Shown here in pieces: positions 9,141 through 18,736 of a stretch of 64,000 bases of DNA; position 1 is the first letter of the stretch; each line of letters begins with the position of its first letter. Origin of the DNA: JAWVFM01 sp963841455 (lineage in GTDB: Bacteria > Actinomycetota > Thermoleophilia > Solirubrobacterales > 70-9). Position numbers and translations under genes: made by a program. Where the stretch lies: contig CAWJCU010000017.1 in the NCBI GenBank assembly GCA_963841455.1, forward strand, positions 246,681 to 310,680, in the 5' to 3' direction. The notes beneath the pieces are model-generated. The model saw only the letters and a list, made by a program, of their open reading frames with translations. It was not told where the DNA came from and searched no databases.

Positions 9141-10094
9141 CTACAGGAACGGCGAGCCGCGCTTCACCAGGTTCTCGTACACCTTCTCCTGGATGGTCTC
9201 CCGTACATGCTCGGTGAGGTCGAGCACGACGCGCCGGTCCTCCGCCGCCTCCGGCGGGTACTCGGAGATGTCGATCGGGGGGCAGAACTCGATCCGCCAT
9301 CGCGAGGGCAGCGGGATCAGGCCGAGCGCCCCGAGCCAGGGGAACGTCGGCGTGATCGGGAAGAACGGGGCTCCGGTCGCGCGCGCCAGCACCTCGCTCT
9401 CGCCGAGCTTCGGATAGATCTCCTCGGCGCCGACGACGGCAACGGGAACGATCGGCGCACGGGTCCGCAGGGCCACCTCCACGAACCCCCCGCGCCCGAA
9501 CCTCTGCAGGCGATACCGCTCCGAGAACGGCTTGCCGGTGCCCTTCACTCCCTCCGGAAACACCATCACGAGCTCGTCCTGGGAGAGGAGCCGCGCGGCG
9601 TTGAACGGGCTCGCCGGCACACCGCCGACGCGCCGCATGAACACCGAGAGGAACGGAAGCTCGAACGCCCAGTTGAGCACCATGAACCGCGGCCAGCGCG
9701 GGAGCGGATGCTCCTTCATCATCGCGACGACCATCATCGAGGCGTCGAACGGGAAGATCGAGCCCGAGTGATTGGCCACGAGGAGGGCGCGGCCGTGCGC
9801 GGGCACGTTGGCCGCCCCCTCGGTCTGGACGCGCCACCACGCGCGGTAGACGAGCTCGGCGAACGGATAGACCGCCTCCGCGAACCCCTCATCGAAGCCC
9901 CACTCGTCCTCGTGGTAGGAGCCGCGCATCCGCTGGATGAGGATCTCGAGGGCCTCGCCGAATCGCCCGGGGAGGGCGGCGCCCGCCTCCTCGGCGGCGC
10001 GCAACGGGTCGAGGCCGTCCTCGACACCGAGGCGAACGCGCCGCAAGAAATCGGCCATTGCCTCGGCTCCGGCGATGTCGACGGCCGGGCTCAT
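9141..10094 (-). CDS. Lysophospholipid acyltransferase family protein (PlsC-like)
   Basis: A 317-residue acyltransferase of the PlsC/LPLAT family, which moves acyl groups onto glycerophosphate-type lipids at the membrane. The family box 1 appears as ANHSGSIFPFDASM and box 3 as VFPEGVKGTGKPFSERYRL, with a later MPLP-type region IPLPSRWRIEFCPPIDI. The N-terminal 100 residues are a helical extension (ADFLRRVRLGVEDGLDPLR) seen in actinobacterial members. The ATG at 10094 is used because it precedes this helix and falls just after the SDR gene end; the longer open frame upstream is antisense shadow. Exact substrate unknown. Confidence 0.85.
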   Translation of the reverse strand: MSPAVDIAGAEAMADFLRRVRLGVEDGLDPLRAAEEAGAALPGRFGEALEILIQRMRGSYHEDEWGFDEGFAEAVYPFAELVYRAWWRVQTEGAANVPAHGRALLVANHSGSIFPFDASMMVVAMMKEHPLPRWPRFMVLNWAFELPFLSVFMRRVGGVPASPFNAARLLSQDELVMVFPEGVKGTGKPFSERYRLQRFGRGGFVEVALRTRAPIVPVAVVGAEEIYPKLGESEVLARATGAPFFPITPTFPWLGALGLIPLPSRWRIEFCPPIDISEYPPEAAEDRRVVLDLTEHVRETIQEKVYENLVKRGSPFL

Positions 10095-10110
10095 GAGGGC
10101 AACGCCTCTC

Positions 10111-11133
10111 TCACGGCCCCATCCCCGCGAGCCTGCCCGCGAGGCTCCCGGCATGGATCGCCGGGCCGACGCGCCGCCCGCTCGTGCGGATGACGAAGTC
10201 CTCGGCCGCGCCGAGTGCGTCGAAGGCGGGCTCGAAGCCAACCTCCTCGCGCAGCCGCCGGTTGTCCACACCGCGCCCGAAGCGAAGGAGGCGCACGCCG
10301 TCGCCGTACAGGGCTCCGGCACCGAGCTCGCGCCCGAGGCGGCTGAGCGCGGGGCCGAAGAGCGGGTGCGGGATCGGCAGGGCCGGCCGGCGCGCGAGCC
10401 GCAGGAGCTTCGTGAGCGAGACGGCGCCGGTGGACGCAACGTTGACGGGGCCCCGCACCTCGCTGCGGAGGGCCGCCTCCAGCGCCCCGTGGGCGTCGTC
10501 GGCGTGGATGAGCTGGAGCCTCGGGTCGAAGCCGAGCTGGACGGGGACGACCGGCAGCGTCAGGTAGCGAACGATGGGCGAGTCGAGGTCGGCGCCGATC
10601 TCCGGCTGATAGCGAAGCGTGCAGCAGGCAACCTCGGGGTGGCGACGGGCGAAGTTGTCGAAGTAGGCCTCGAGCTCCGAGGCGTCGCGCTGGAAGCGTG
10701 TTCGCAGCGGCAGCTTGCGAGCCATGGACTCAGCGAAGAACGACGGTGCCGCACCCTCGCACCCGTAGATCGCGGCCGTTGAGCGCACGACGATCCGCCG
10801 GAGACTCGGCGTGCGCTCGCAGGCCGCGAGCAGCTGGAGGGTCCCGATTACGTTGATGTCATGGAGGGCGCGAGCCGGCTTCCCGGGCGACGGGTACCAG
10901 ACGATGCCGCAATGGGCCACCGCGTCGGGCTCGAGCCCGGGGAGCAGTCGCGCGAGGAGGGGGCTGCGCAAATCGGCCTCGACGAACTCGGTGCGGTCGA
11001 GCTCGATCGGAGGCGGCGCCGAGTCGATGCCGGCGACGAACTCGACCGCGGGGTCGCGCTCGAGCCGGCGGGCAAGCTCCGCCCCCCAGCGGGTCGCGAC
11101 CCCGGTGATGACCACCCGGCGCGGTGCGGCCAT
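10111..11133 (-). CDS. NAD-dependent epimerase/dehydratase (atypical SDR)
   Basis: A 340-residue Rossmann protein. The N-terminus RRVVITGVATRWGAELARRL carries the dinucleotide-binding glycine pattern in degenerate form (GVATRWG rather than GxxGxxG), which marks it as atypical. The fold continues with FVAGIDSAPPP, FVEADLRSPLLARLL and a VRSTAAIYGCEG segment in the active-site position. Sixteen bases separate it from the acyltransferase on the same strand, a pair that recurs in actinobacterial genomes. The substrate is unknown; the upstream coiled-coil genes probably belong to the same operon. Confidence 0.8.
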   Translation of the reverse strand: MAAPRRVVITGVATRWGAELARRLERDPAVEFVAGIDSAPPPIELDRTEFVEADLRSPLLARLLPGLEPDAVAHCGIVWYPSPGKPARALHDINVIGTLQLLAACERTPSLRRIVVRSTAAIYGCEGAAPSFFAESMARKLPLRTRFQRDASELEAYFDNFARRHPEVACCTLRYQPEIGADLDSPIVRYLTLPVVPVQLGFDPRLQLIHADDAHGALEAALRSEVRGPVNVASTGAVSLTKLLRLARRPALPIPHPLFGPALSRLGRELGAGALYGDGVRLLRFGRGVDNRRLREEVGFEPAFDALGAAEDFVIRTSGRRVGPAIHAGSLAGRLAGMGP

Positions 11134-11135
11134 GC

Positions 11136-11447
11136 CTAAGCCTCTGATTTACCCTTAGAGTTACCCTGCTCCCGCAGCAGGTCCTCGATCGAGCCGAGCC
11201 GCCGCTCGAGGACCTCGAGCCGCCGCCCGATCTCCTCCCGTGCCTGGGTGCCGCGGCGGGCAATCTCGTCGCGAGCGTCCTGTCCACGCCGGGCGATCTC
11301 GTCCAGGGCCTCCGCCCGCCAGCCCGACTCGAGCGCGGCCGAGCCGGCTCGCATCGGGCGCCCGGCCAGGTCGAGCGTGCGCTCCACGGCGGCACGAAGG
11401 GCGTCGGGGAGGCCGCTCGCTGGCGCCTGCGGCTCGCCGGGCGTCAA
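11136..11447 (-). CDS. Small coiled-coil protein (phasin-like?)
   Basis: A 103-residue hydrophilic protein. Residues about 48-95 are one long amphipathic helix with short repeats (DEIARRGQDARDEIARRGTQ), likely a coiled coil. No signal peptide or membrane span is visible. It is two bases from the SDR gene and overlaps the next small coiled-coil gene by four bases (ATGA), so it is translated in a coupled unit. Size, helicity and pairing recall phasins or other granule-associated proteins, but this is only a resemblance. I cannot name a function. Confidence 0.65.
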   Translation of the reverse strand: MTPGEPQAPASGLPDALRAAVERTLDLAGRPMRAGSAALESGWRAEALDEIARRGQDARDEIARRGTQAREEIGRRLEVLERRLGSIEDLLREQGNSKGKSEA

Positions 11448-11755
11448 GGCGCGGCGCTGAGCTGGGAGCGGAGGGCAGCGACGTCGTCGCTCAGCTCGTC
11501 GATGCGGTCCTCGATCGCCTCGAGCCGGTCGGAAACCGAGCGCAGGCGCCGGCCCAGCCGCTCGAGGTCGGCGCTCGAGGCGATGTTCAGGGCGCCCATG
11601 GCGCTGCGTTGCGCCTGGACGGCGCGCTCCCCGGCGCCGAGCGCCGTGCTCACGGCCTGGTTGAACACCGGGTTCTCCAGGAGCGCCTGGGCGAGGTCGC
11701 CGATTGCCTCCTCGCCGCGGTTTCGGATGCCCGCGGGCTCGGCCTCGTCGCTCAC
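11444..11755 (-). CDS. Small coiled-coil protein, partner of the adjacent gene
   Basis: A 103-residue protein starting at GTG 11755. The N-terminal part (ALLENPVFNQAVSTALGAGE) is a helical segment resembling phasin-like or granule-associated proteins. The C-terminal part (DLERLGRRLRSVSDRLEAIE, then RIDELSDDVAALRSQL) is a clear coiled coil. An ATG start at 11893 is possible, but the extra 46 residues are proline-rich and unlike the rest. It overlaps the next gene by four bases. The two proteins have the same length and a similar C-terminal helix, so they may be paralogues or heteromeric partners. Confidence 0.6.
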   Translation of the reverse strand: MSDEAEPAGIRNRGEEAIGDLAQALLENPVFNQAVSTALGAGERAVQAQRSAMGALNIASSADLERLGRRLRSVSDRLEAIEDRIDELSDDVAALRSQLSAAP

Positions 11756-12007
11756 GGCCGGAAGGTTAGGGGATTGTTTGGCCCCGTCAGCGGATAAAGG
11801 AGGGGGAGGACGCTGCCGATCCAATGCAGGGGTGCTCCCGCTCTCCGCCAACCTACGCATGACGACCATGATCTCGGATAGCTTTCGGGCCATCGCTTCG
11901 GGCTTGCACGCCGCCTACGGAACGAGTAGCGTTTCGCGCCCCGTCCACGGGAGAGGGATAGGGGTGGTTAGAGGGGTTTCTAGCTGCGAGGCGAGACCAG
12001 GGTCTGG
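11756..12007. other. Divergent intergenic region
   Basis: About 250 bases between the coiled-coil gene on the minus strand and the secreted lytic protein on the plus strand. Because actinobacterial cell-wall hydrolases often carry c-di-AMP (ydaO) riboswitches, I looked for that consensus; only scattered GGGGGAGGA-like fragments are present, not in the right order. No convincing riboswitch, terminator or small gene is visible. It should hold the promoters of both flanking genes. Confidence 0.4.
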
Positions 12008-15000
12008 ATGAGACGCCACCTAACGATGATCGCGGCGCTGGCGGTTCTGGCAACCGCCGTCGCGGCGGCGGTCGCAAACGCGTCCGGGCCGATCCAGGTC
12101 GGGCAGGGCGGCGTCCAGATCACGCTCCCGGGCGGCGGGACCCTGCCCCCCATCGGCGCCCTTCCCCAGTGCTCGAACCTCGTCGACGACGACGGCAACG
12201 GCCTCGTCGACATGAACGACCCCGGCTGCTCCGGGCCGCTCGACACGAGCGAGTCCGGGGGTACGCCCGCCCCGCCCCCGACGGGGCCGACCGGCCCCAC
12301 CGGGCCGACGGGCCCCACCGGGCCCACCGGTCCGACCGGCCCGGGCGGCACCACCGGGTCACCAGGCGGCGCCCCTGGTGGGGGCGGCGACGGTGGCGCG
12401 AGCGGAGGCGGCTCGTTCGGCCCCGGCGGCGGCGGCTCCGCTAGCCGGTCGTTCGGCGCGGCCCACGGCCTCGGCGGCAAGCACAAGCACGGGCGCAACA
12501 ACTCCGGCGGCGTCGAGGCGAACCCCATGAAGCCGGCGCCCCCGCGCACTTCGACTGGCGTTCCGACCAACTCGAACCCCACGGTCACGATCGCCGGCGC
12601 TACGCCGGCTCCGCTGGGCGTCCCGAACTTCGTCATCTCCCAGTTCACGATCCCGCCGTTCCTGCTCCCGATCTACCAGGCCTGCGGTACCGAGTACGGG
12701 ATCCCCTGGAACGTGCTCGCCGGCATCAACAAGATCGAGACCGGGTTCGGCACGAACACCAACGTCTCGTCGGCCGGCGCGATCGGGTGGATGCAGTTCC
12801 TGCCCTCGACCTGGAAGGCATACGGCGTCGACGCCAACGGCGACGGGCAGGCGGACCCGTACAACCCCGTCGACGCGATCTGCGCCGCGGCGCGCTACCT
12901 GAAGGCCGCGGGCGGCGACAACGACATCCGCAAGGCGGTCTTCGCGTACAACCACGCGTCCTGGTACGTCGACGAGGTCATGCTGTACGCGCGCCAGTAC
13001 GGCGCCGTTCCGGACGACACCCTCGGCTCGCTGACGGGCCTGAACGAGGGCAACCGATTCCCGGTCGCGGCCAACGTCCGCTACGCCGACGACATCGTCG
13101 ATCGTCAGGCCGCCCAGCGCTCCGACGCCGCCGGCCAAACCACGACCTCACCCGCACCTCGAGGGATCAACATCTACTCCCAGCCGGGTGCCCGAGTCGT
13201 CGCAGTCAACGACGGGACGATCAAGAGGATGGGCCATAGCAAGAAGCTCGGTAACTACGTCGTTCTCGAGGATGCCTATGGGAATCGGTTCACCTATGCG
13301 TCGCTCGGCTCGCTCGCCAAGGCGTACCCCGTTCCCAAGCAGGGACGGCTCACGGCCGCCGACTTCGCGCTCTTCCGGCCCGGGCACGGTGCGGCCCCGC
13401 AGGCGCCTGCCGACGCCGGGACTTCCAGTTCGACAGCGGCGACCCCCGCGAGCGGCAAGGGCGCGGCGAAGAAGGGTGCCGCCAAGGTGGCCAAGAGCAC
13501 CAAGGCGAAGAAGGGCGGGGCGACGCAGGTCAAGCGGCCCGCGCCGGCCCGGCCCGCTCCCAATCCTGCTGCCCGGGTCGAGCGCGCCTCTGCGAAGCCC
13601 GGCCCGACGAACACCGAGGACCTCCGCCCGCGCCTATACGCGCTTCCGAACCGCGCGCACCACGCCGGCGGTAGCGGGGTCGGCGGTCAGATCGACAATC
13701 TGCTCAAGCACCGCATGCTGGGCTACCACTCGGTCAAGGCGTACCTCGGCAGCGTCCTTCCCCTCAGCCGGAAGAAGATGACGCTGCGGAAGCTCCACGT
13801 CGGGTCGAGGGTGACCGGCGGAACCGTGCTCGGCCGCATCGGCAAGACCACGACGCTCGCGCCACACGTCAACTTCTCGATCAAGACATCGGGCCAGGGC
13901 GCATCGAGGATCGACCCGAAGCCGATACTCGACGGCTGGAAGCTTCTCCAGGAGACCGCGATCTACCGCGCCACTCAGCCCAAGCAGATCGAGTCGACGC
14001 TCAAGAAGTACGGGCCGATGGGCAGCGTCCACTTCCAGCCGGGCGTGCAGACCAACGTGGGCGCCGAGCCGACGATCGTCCGCGCGCTGAAGGCCCTCTC
14101 GGGAATCGTCGGAAAGCCGGTCTACGTCGTCTCCGGCTTTCGCACGCCGGCGCACTCGGTCTCTGTCGGCGGCTTCGCCGACGATCCGCACACCAAGGGA
14201 GAGGCGGCGGACATCGGCATCGGCGCCCCGACGCTCTCCTCGGCGACGACCATCCCGGAGTCGACATACAACCGCGTTGGCCTCTACCGCCCCTTCTATC
14301 CCGCCCAGGCCGCAGAGGCAAACCACGTCCAGCTGATCCACGGTCCGCTCGGCCCGAATTACTACAACGGGACCGGCGGCTCCACCGGGACCGTGGGAAC
14401 GCTTTCGAGCATCGGGACGGGACCGTTCGACCCCAGCGCGAGCGTGACCCAGGCCCTGCTCGCCTCCAAGCAGCAGCTTCAACGCCAGGTGCTCTCCGAC
14501 CCGCGGCTCGAGATCTACAGGTGCGGCCGCAATGACATCGCGACGGGGCAGATCGACCGACGCGTCCTCGCCGGCATGGAGTACCTCGCCGACGAGGGTT
14601 TCCGGCTCACCGTCACGTCGCTGAAGTGCGGAAGCTCCAAGAAGTCGCTGGTCAGGTCAGGGGCCCCGCGGGGCGACAAGACCGGGACCTCGCTCGACAT
14701 CTCAGCCATCGACGGCGTCCCGGTGGCGGGCCACCAGGCCGCCGGGTCCCTCCCCGACGAGGTGATCAAGAGCGCTTTGAAACTGCAGGGCGTGATGGCA
14801 CCGCAGGAGATCATCTCCTCGGAGGACCTGCCGGGGCCGGTCAGCTACAGCAAGCCCGGCTACTCCGATCGCATCCACATGGCGTTCCTGGGCGCCTCCG
14901 GCTCGGGCTACCAGTTCCCGTTCGAGTCCTACGTCTGGGGCCGCACCGACATGGGCGTCGACTTCACGGGCAGCGGGTCGATCAACGCGATCGGCAACGC

Positions 15001-15487
15001 CCAGATCCTTCGCACCGGCGCGCCCGGCTGGCCGAACGGCGGCGCCGGGCCCGCCGGACAGGGCGTGCTCTACAGGCTGCTCGACGGGCCGGAGGCCGGG
15101 CGGATCATCTACGTGTACGAGGGTGTCGTCCCGACCGTGAAGGCCGGGCAAACCGTGGTCGCGGGTCAGCGGATCGCGACCTTCTATCCCGGCAGCTCGA
15201 TCGAGATCGGCTGGGCCGACGCCGCCGGGCGCCCGCTCGCTGCCCCGGTCTACTCGGAGGGCGACGTGACGAAGTGGGGCGGCGACTTCCGCAACTTCCT
15301 GGAGGCCCTCGGCAGCAGCCCGGGCAAGGTCGGCCGTCAGTTCAGCCAGCTCACGCAACCTGCTCGGTGGAAGCACCTGCTCGGGCGGATCGGCAGCGGC
15401 CAGCGGCGGAGCGGCGCCACCGAGCCGTCGAAGGCCGCCGTCAAGGCACACCACAACGGGTCGTCGAAGAGCTCGGCCCACCACTGA
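12008..15487 (+). CDS. Secreted multidomain peptidoglycan hydrolase (SLT transglycosylase + M15/M23-like domains, collagen-like linker)
   Basis: A 1,159-residue exported protein. Residues 1-26 are a signal peptide (LTMIAALAVLATAVAAAVANA). A Ca-binding-like segment (LVDDDGNGLVDMND) and collagen-like GPTGPTG repeats near residue 95 follow, then a glycine-rich linker. Residues about 225-340 are a lytic transglycosylase domain (NVLAGINKIETGFG with the catalytic glutamate, SAGAIGWMQFLPSTW). An M23-like segment begins near 388 and continues with PHVNFSIK near 625. Residues about 705-780 are M15-like (SGFRTPAH, HTKGEAADIGI, NHVQLIH: an H-x6-D...H zinc pattern). A second M15-like copy has lost the first histidine (GDKTGTSLDI, RIHMAF). 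The C-terminus is a degenerate M23-like fold. It probably remodels the cell wall. Confidence 0.85.
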   Translation: MRRHLTMIAALAVLATAVAAAVANASGPIQVGQGGVQITLPGGGTLPPIGALPQCSNLVDDDGNGLVDMNDPGCSGPLDTSESGGTPAPPPTGPTGPTGPTGPTGPTGPTGPGGTTGSPGGAPGGGGDGGASGGGSFGPGGGGSASRSFGAAHGLGGKHKHGRNNSGGVEANPMKPAPPRTSTGVPTNSNPTVTIAGATPAPLGVPNFVISQFTIPPFLLPIYQACGTEYGIPWNVLAGINKIETGFGTNTNVSSAGAIGWMQFLPSTWKAYGVDANGDGQADPYNPVDAICAAARYLKAAGGDNDIRKAVFAYNHASWYVDEVMLYARQYGAVPDDTLGSLTGLNEGNRFPVAANVRYADDIVDRQAAQRSDAAGQTTTSPAPRGINIYSQPGARVVAVNDGTIKRMGHSKKLGNYVVLEDAYGNRFTYASLGSLAKAYPVPKQGRLTAADFALFRPGHGAAPQAPADAGTSSSTAATPASGKGAAKKGAAKVAKSTKAKKGGATQVKRPAPARPAPNPAARVERASAKPGPTNTEDLRPRLYALPNRAHHAGGSGVGGQIDNLLKHRMLGYHSVKAYLGSVLPLSRKKMTLRKLHVGSRVTGGTVLGRIGKTTTLAPHVNFSIKTSGQGASRIDPKPILDGWKLLQETAIYRATQPKQIESTLKKYGPMGSVHFQPGVQTNVGAEPTIVRALKALSGIVGKPVYVVSGFRTPAHSVSVGGFADDPHTKGEAADIGIGAPTLSSATTIPESTYNRVGLYRPFYPAQAAEANHVQLIHGPLGPNYYNGTGGSTGTVGTLSSIGTGPFDPSASVTQALLASKQQLQRQVLSDPRLEIYRCGRNDIATGQIDRRVLAGMEYLADEGFRLTVTSLKCGSSKKSLVRSGAPRGDKTGTSLDISAIDGVPVAGHQAAGSLPDEVIKSALKLQGVMAPQEIISSEDLPGPVSYSKPGYSDRIHMAFLGASGSGYQFPFESYVWGRTDMGVDFTGSGSINAIGNAQILRTGAPGWPNGGAGPAGQGVLYRLLDGPEAGRIIYVYEGVVPTVKAGQTVVAGQRIATFYPGSSIEIGWADAAGRPLAAPVYSEGDVTKWGGDFRNFLEALGSSPGKVGRQFSQLTQPARWKHLLGRIGSGQRRSGATEPSKAAVKAHHNGSSKSSAHH

Positions 15488-15608
15488 GCCCACGCCCACC
15501 TTCTCGTTCGTCCAGATCGAGCTCGCCGGCGCTACCGGCATAGCTGACGGGCGCTACCCCCTGCGCGTTGAGGGCGCCGAGGGGACCGACGCAACGGGCG
15601 TCCTGGTC

Positions 15609-16373
15609 GTGCAGACGGCCGGCGCGCCGGCGGCGACGGGTGGGCGCCTGCGGCGCAAGCCCCGCGCGCGTTCCGTGGCGCCGGGCGAGGACCCGACGCC
15701 GATCCCGATGACACGGCTGACGGTGATCTCGGCGCAGCCCCTCGGGGCCGACCAGGCTGCGGGCCGGTGGCTCGACGCGCTCGCCGCCGATGCCAACACG
15801 CTCGAGGACGAAGTCGGGGCGGGAATCGCGACGGTGAACCGCGCGCTTCACGCTCACGCCCTCGGCACGCATGACCCGTCGCTCTCGCAGATCGGTCGCG
15901 CCGCCCCGCTCGCCGTCCGCGTCGGCTACGGCACGGGGGAGGAGCTCGCCGACGGGCGCTGGACTCGCGCCGTCGACGCGCCGACGCCCGAGCGCCGAGC
16001 CCGGCGCGCCGAGGCGCTGCGGCCAGCCGAGCGGGTCGCCTCGGTGCTCGGCGGCCACGAGGTGCCGGACGCCTGCGAGACGCTCCTGCTTCGGGCCCGA
16101 GCCGACCTCGACGCCGGGCGTGACCGCGAGGCCGCCCTTCAGCTCCAGGTCGGGCTCGACGCGCTGCTGGCCGAGGTCGGCCCAGACGCAGGGCCCGATC
16201 AGGGGGACGATCTCGCCGACCTGAAGGGTCGCCGCGCGAGCGTCGGAACGATTGCGGACGTGGCGGTTCGCGGCCGGCTTGAGTTCGAACAGGTCACCGA
16301 GCTAGGGGGCGCGCTCAGCGTCTGCGAGCGAGTGTTGCGGCGCCGGCGGATCCTGGGCGCGGACCGGGACTAG
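15609..16373 (+). CDS. Hypothetical protein downstream of the lytic enzyme
   Basis: From GTG 15609 the protein has 254 residues, but coding character extends upstream in the same frame to about 15486 (FVQIELAGATGIADGRYPLR), right after the previous stop, without an in-frame ATG, GTG or TTG. Either a start was lost to an indel or an unusual start is used. The body is alanine/arginine-rich with helical segments (ACETLLLRARADLDAGRDRE, AALQLQVGLDALLAEV). No domain is recognised. It probably forms an operon with the lytic enzyme. Confidence 0.6.
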   Translation: MQTAGAPAATGGRLRRKPRARSVAPGEDPTPIPMTRLTVISAQPLGADQAAGRWLDALAADANTLEDEVGAGIATVNRALHAHALGTHDPSLSQIGRAAPLAVRVGYGTGEELADGRWTRAVDAPTPERRARRAEALRPAERVASVLGGHEVPDACETLLLRARADLDAGRDREAALQLQVGLDALLAEVGPDAGPDQGDDLADLKGRRASVGTIADVAVRGRLEFEQVTELGGALSVCERVLRRRRILGADRD

Positions 16374-16407
16374 GCGGCGGGATCGAGTCCGAGCGCGCGC
16401 CCGGGGA

Positions 16408-17965
16408 CTACGGCGAGATCTTGAACCGCTTCTTCGCCGGAGTGCGGTCGACCTGCCCGCTCGCGTTTCGCCCCCGCACCATGAAGACGTGCTTGCCCGT
16501 CTTCAGCTTGCGGTAGGTCTTTGGCGACTTACACATACGCCATTTCTTCAGCGCCTTCGACTGGCCGCTGAGCTTGCACTGGAACGTGAGCTTGCCGGGG
16601 CCGCCCTTGCCGGAGAACCTGAACGTCGCCTTGCGCTTCGCCGAGTTGATCTCGGCCTGACGGAGGTTCGTGTTGGTTCTCGTCCCGGGCCCGGCGCTCG
16701 ACTGCAGGCTGAGCGTGAATGCGTCTTCAATGGGAGCCAGCAGGTATCCCCCTGACACATGGACCCGCCCGGCGCCGGGGACGATCAGAATCGAGTAGAC
16801 CTTGCCCGCGACGGCCGGGAACGATGCGGGCTTGCTCCTGTCGCAGCCCTGACCGTTCGGGCCGTGTGGAACGAGCGTGAGGGCGCCGACCGCGGATCCG
16901 GTGAACACGGCGAGCCCGGGGTCGGTGGCCTGATCTCCGCAGACCCGGATGGCCACCTTCCCGGTCTGGGGTGCGGTCCACCGGTACCACACGGATGACC
17001 ACACCGCTGGCTCGCCCGGCTCCTGAGTCGCGTTGACGGTGGTGCCCATCTTCGAAGGCGAGCCTCCGGAGAGAGCGCCGGCGTCCGCGAAGTCGTCATT
17101 TGGCGGGGGCGAGCCGTTCTTGAGCTCCAGATCGAATGTGCCGCCGTCGTCTCCGCTGTCGACGGCGATCCGGTAGGTGGTGCCGCCGTTGGCACGGAAG
17201 TTGACCCGACAGAAGAGGCGGCTGCTTGCGACCCGCGTAAGCGTGCCCAGGGTCGAGCCCTTATAGACGGCGATCGGCATCTGAGACGGCCCATCCGAGT
17301 CGCAGACGTCGATCTTCCCGGTGGTGTCGCTCGGCGCCGTCCACGTGTACCAGACCGATGCGCCGCCGAGTGCCGGAACCGGTGTGGTCGGGCTCGCCTG
17401 GCTCGAGGGTGGCGCCGCGCGTGTCGCCCTGTGCGTGCGCGGGCGAGCTGCCCAGGTCCCGGGCATTCGCGAAGTCGTCGTTGGGAGGCGACGCGAACTG
17501 CTCCAGCGAGAGTCTGAAAGGCGCCGGCAGGGACGCGACGTCGACAGCAATCTTGTACGTGACGCCGGGCGCGGGACCGAATGAGAGGTGGCAATCCCCG
17601 TTTCGAACGAGGGTGAGGGAGTTGACTTTTGAGCCGGTGTAGACGCCGAGAAGCGCCGCCTGATAGGGGAACTCATGGTCGGAATTGCACGCGTCGAGCA
17701 CAACTCGCTGTGCGTCCGGTGCCGTCCAGGAGTACCAGACGGATGCGAAGGCGCCGCGCCCGGTGCCCGAGTGATCGGGCTCCCCGGGCTCGACCGTAGC
17801 GTCTTCGGTCGTCCCCGAGGTGGCACCGGACAGTTCCGCGGCGTTGGCGAAGTTGTCGTTCGCCGGTGCGGCAAGCGCCGCCTCCGCTTGGGTGAGGCCG
17901 GCGACGATCAGCAGAGAGATGGCGGCAATGCAGCCCGTCATGAGGGCCCTCCACCGCTGCGGCAT
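16408..17965 (-). pseudogene. Secreted triple-repeat protein (NDNFANA-type repeats), frameshifted
   Basis: The gene starts at ATG 17965 with a signal peptide (ALMTGCIAAISLLIVAGLTQ). Three repeats follow, each opening with an (N)DNFANA/NDDFA motif and containing an SVWYSWTAP/SVWYRWTAP core and an EPGEP step. A C-terminal beta domain ends in lysine-rich strands (KHVFMVRGRNASGQVD). The frame breaks near 17375-17385, between GEPDHTGSG and LGGASVWYTW of repeat two; losing or gaining one base there restores homology with repeats one and three. This looks like a sequencing indel in GC-rich DNA rather than decay, since both sides are otherwise intact. Function unknown, extracellular. Confidence 0.75.
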
Positions 17966-18057
17966 GTCCACGTGGCCTACCGGCCTAGCCGCGATCCGGG
18001 CATCACACGCGAGTTTACCCCGTCCATCGTGACAATCCCCACGAGTAAGTATGCGGT

Positions 18058-18729
18058 CTAAGGCGATCCGATGAGCCCGAGCGCTCCCCAGACCCGCGGG
18101 TCGGCGAGCGAAGGCGCGACGAGGTCGGCGCCTTCGAGCTTCACTCCGGGCACCGAGGGCACGCCGATCACGCCCATTCCAGCCCCGCTCGCCGCGGCGA
18201 CGCCAGTCGCAGTGTCCTCGAGCCCGATCGAGCGCTCGGTAGCCGCCCCCAGGCTCCGGCACGCCTCGACGTAGAGCTCGGGGTCGGGCTTGTGCGGGTG
18301 GCCGTGATCGGGGGTGAGCCGCACGGCGAAACGCCCGTGGAATCCGCTCGCCACGAGCACGGCGTCGACGAACATCAACGGCGAGTTCGAGACGAGGCCG
18401 ATCGGCGTCCCGCTCCTGGAGAGTGAGTCGAGAAGCTCCACCGCGCCGGGCATCGGGTCCACGCCGCCCTCGGCCTCGACGAGGACGCGGCGGTTGAGCT
18501 CGTCGAGGAGCTCCGCGCCGTTTCCGGGCTCCTCGAGCATCGCCTCCAAGAGCCGCTCGGCGCGCGGCCCGGCGACCCCGACCATCTCGCGCTTGTGTTC
18601 GGGCGTGAACTCGCTCCCGCGGGCCGCGAACAGCTTGCGCTCGGCCTTGGTCCACAGGCTCTCAGTCTCGAGGAGGAGGCCGTCGTTGTCGAAGACGACG
18701 GCGTCCGGAGGCGGAGCCGGCAGGCCCAC
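18058..18729 (-). CDS. HAD-superfamily hydrolase (beta-phosphoglucomutase-like)
   Basis: A 223-residue haloacid dehalogenase-like phosphatase or phosphomutase. Motif I is VVFDNDGLLLETE near residue 12 with the nucleophile and acid/base aspartates; motif II is GLVSNSPLMF; motif III/IV is HKPDPELYVEACRSLG followed by GLEDTATGVAAASGAGM. The cap domain is the small helical C1 type. Family members act on sugar phosphates; the substrate is not evident. It lies seven bases downstream of the sirtuin gene and is probably co-transcribed with it. Confidence 0.88.
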   Translation of the reverse strand: MGLPAPPPDAVVFDNDGLLLETESLWTKAERKLFAARGSEFTPEHKREMVGVAGPRAERLLEAMLEEPGNGAELLDELNRRVLVEAEGGVDPMPGAVELLDSLSRSGTPIGLVSNSPLMFVDAVLVASGFHGRFAVRLTPDHGHPHKPDPELYVEACRSLGAATERSIGLEDTATGVAAASGAGMGVIGVPSVPGVKLEGADLVAPSLADPRVWGALGLIGSP

Positions 18730-18736
18730 GGCCAGC

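Noticed and set aside
11756..12007. Possible c-di-AMP (ydaO) riboswitch before the lytic enzyme
   Set aside because: Fragments such as GGGGGAGGA occur, but the conserved blocks are not in the right order and the closing helices cannot be formed.
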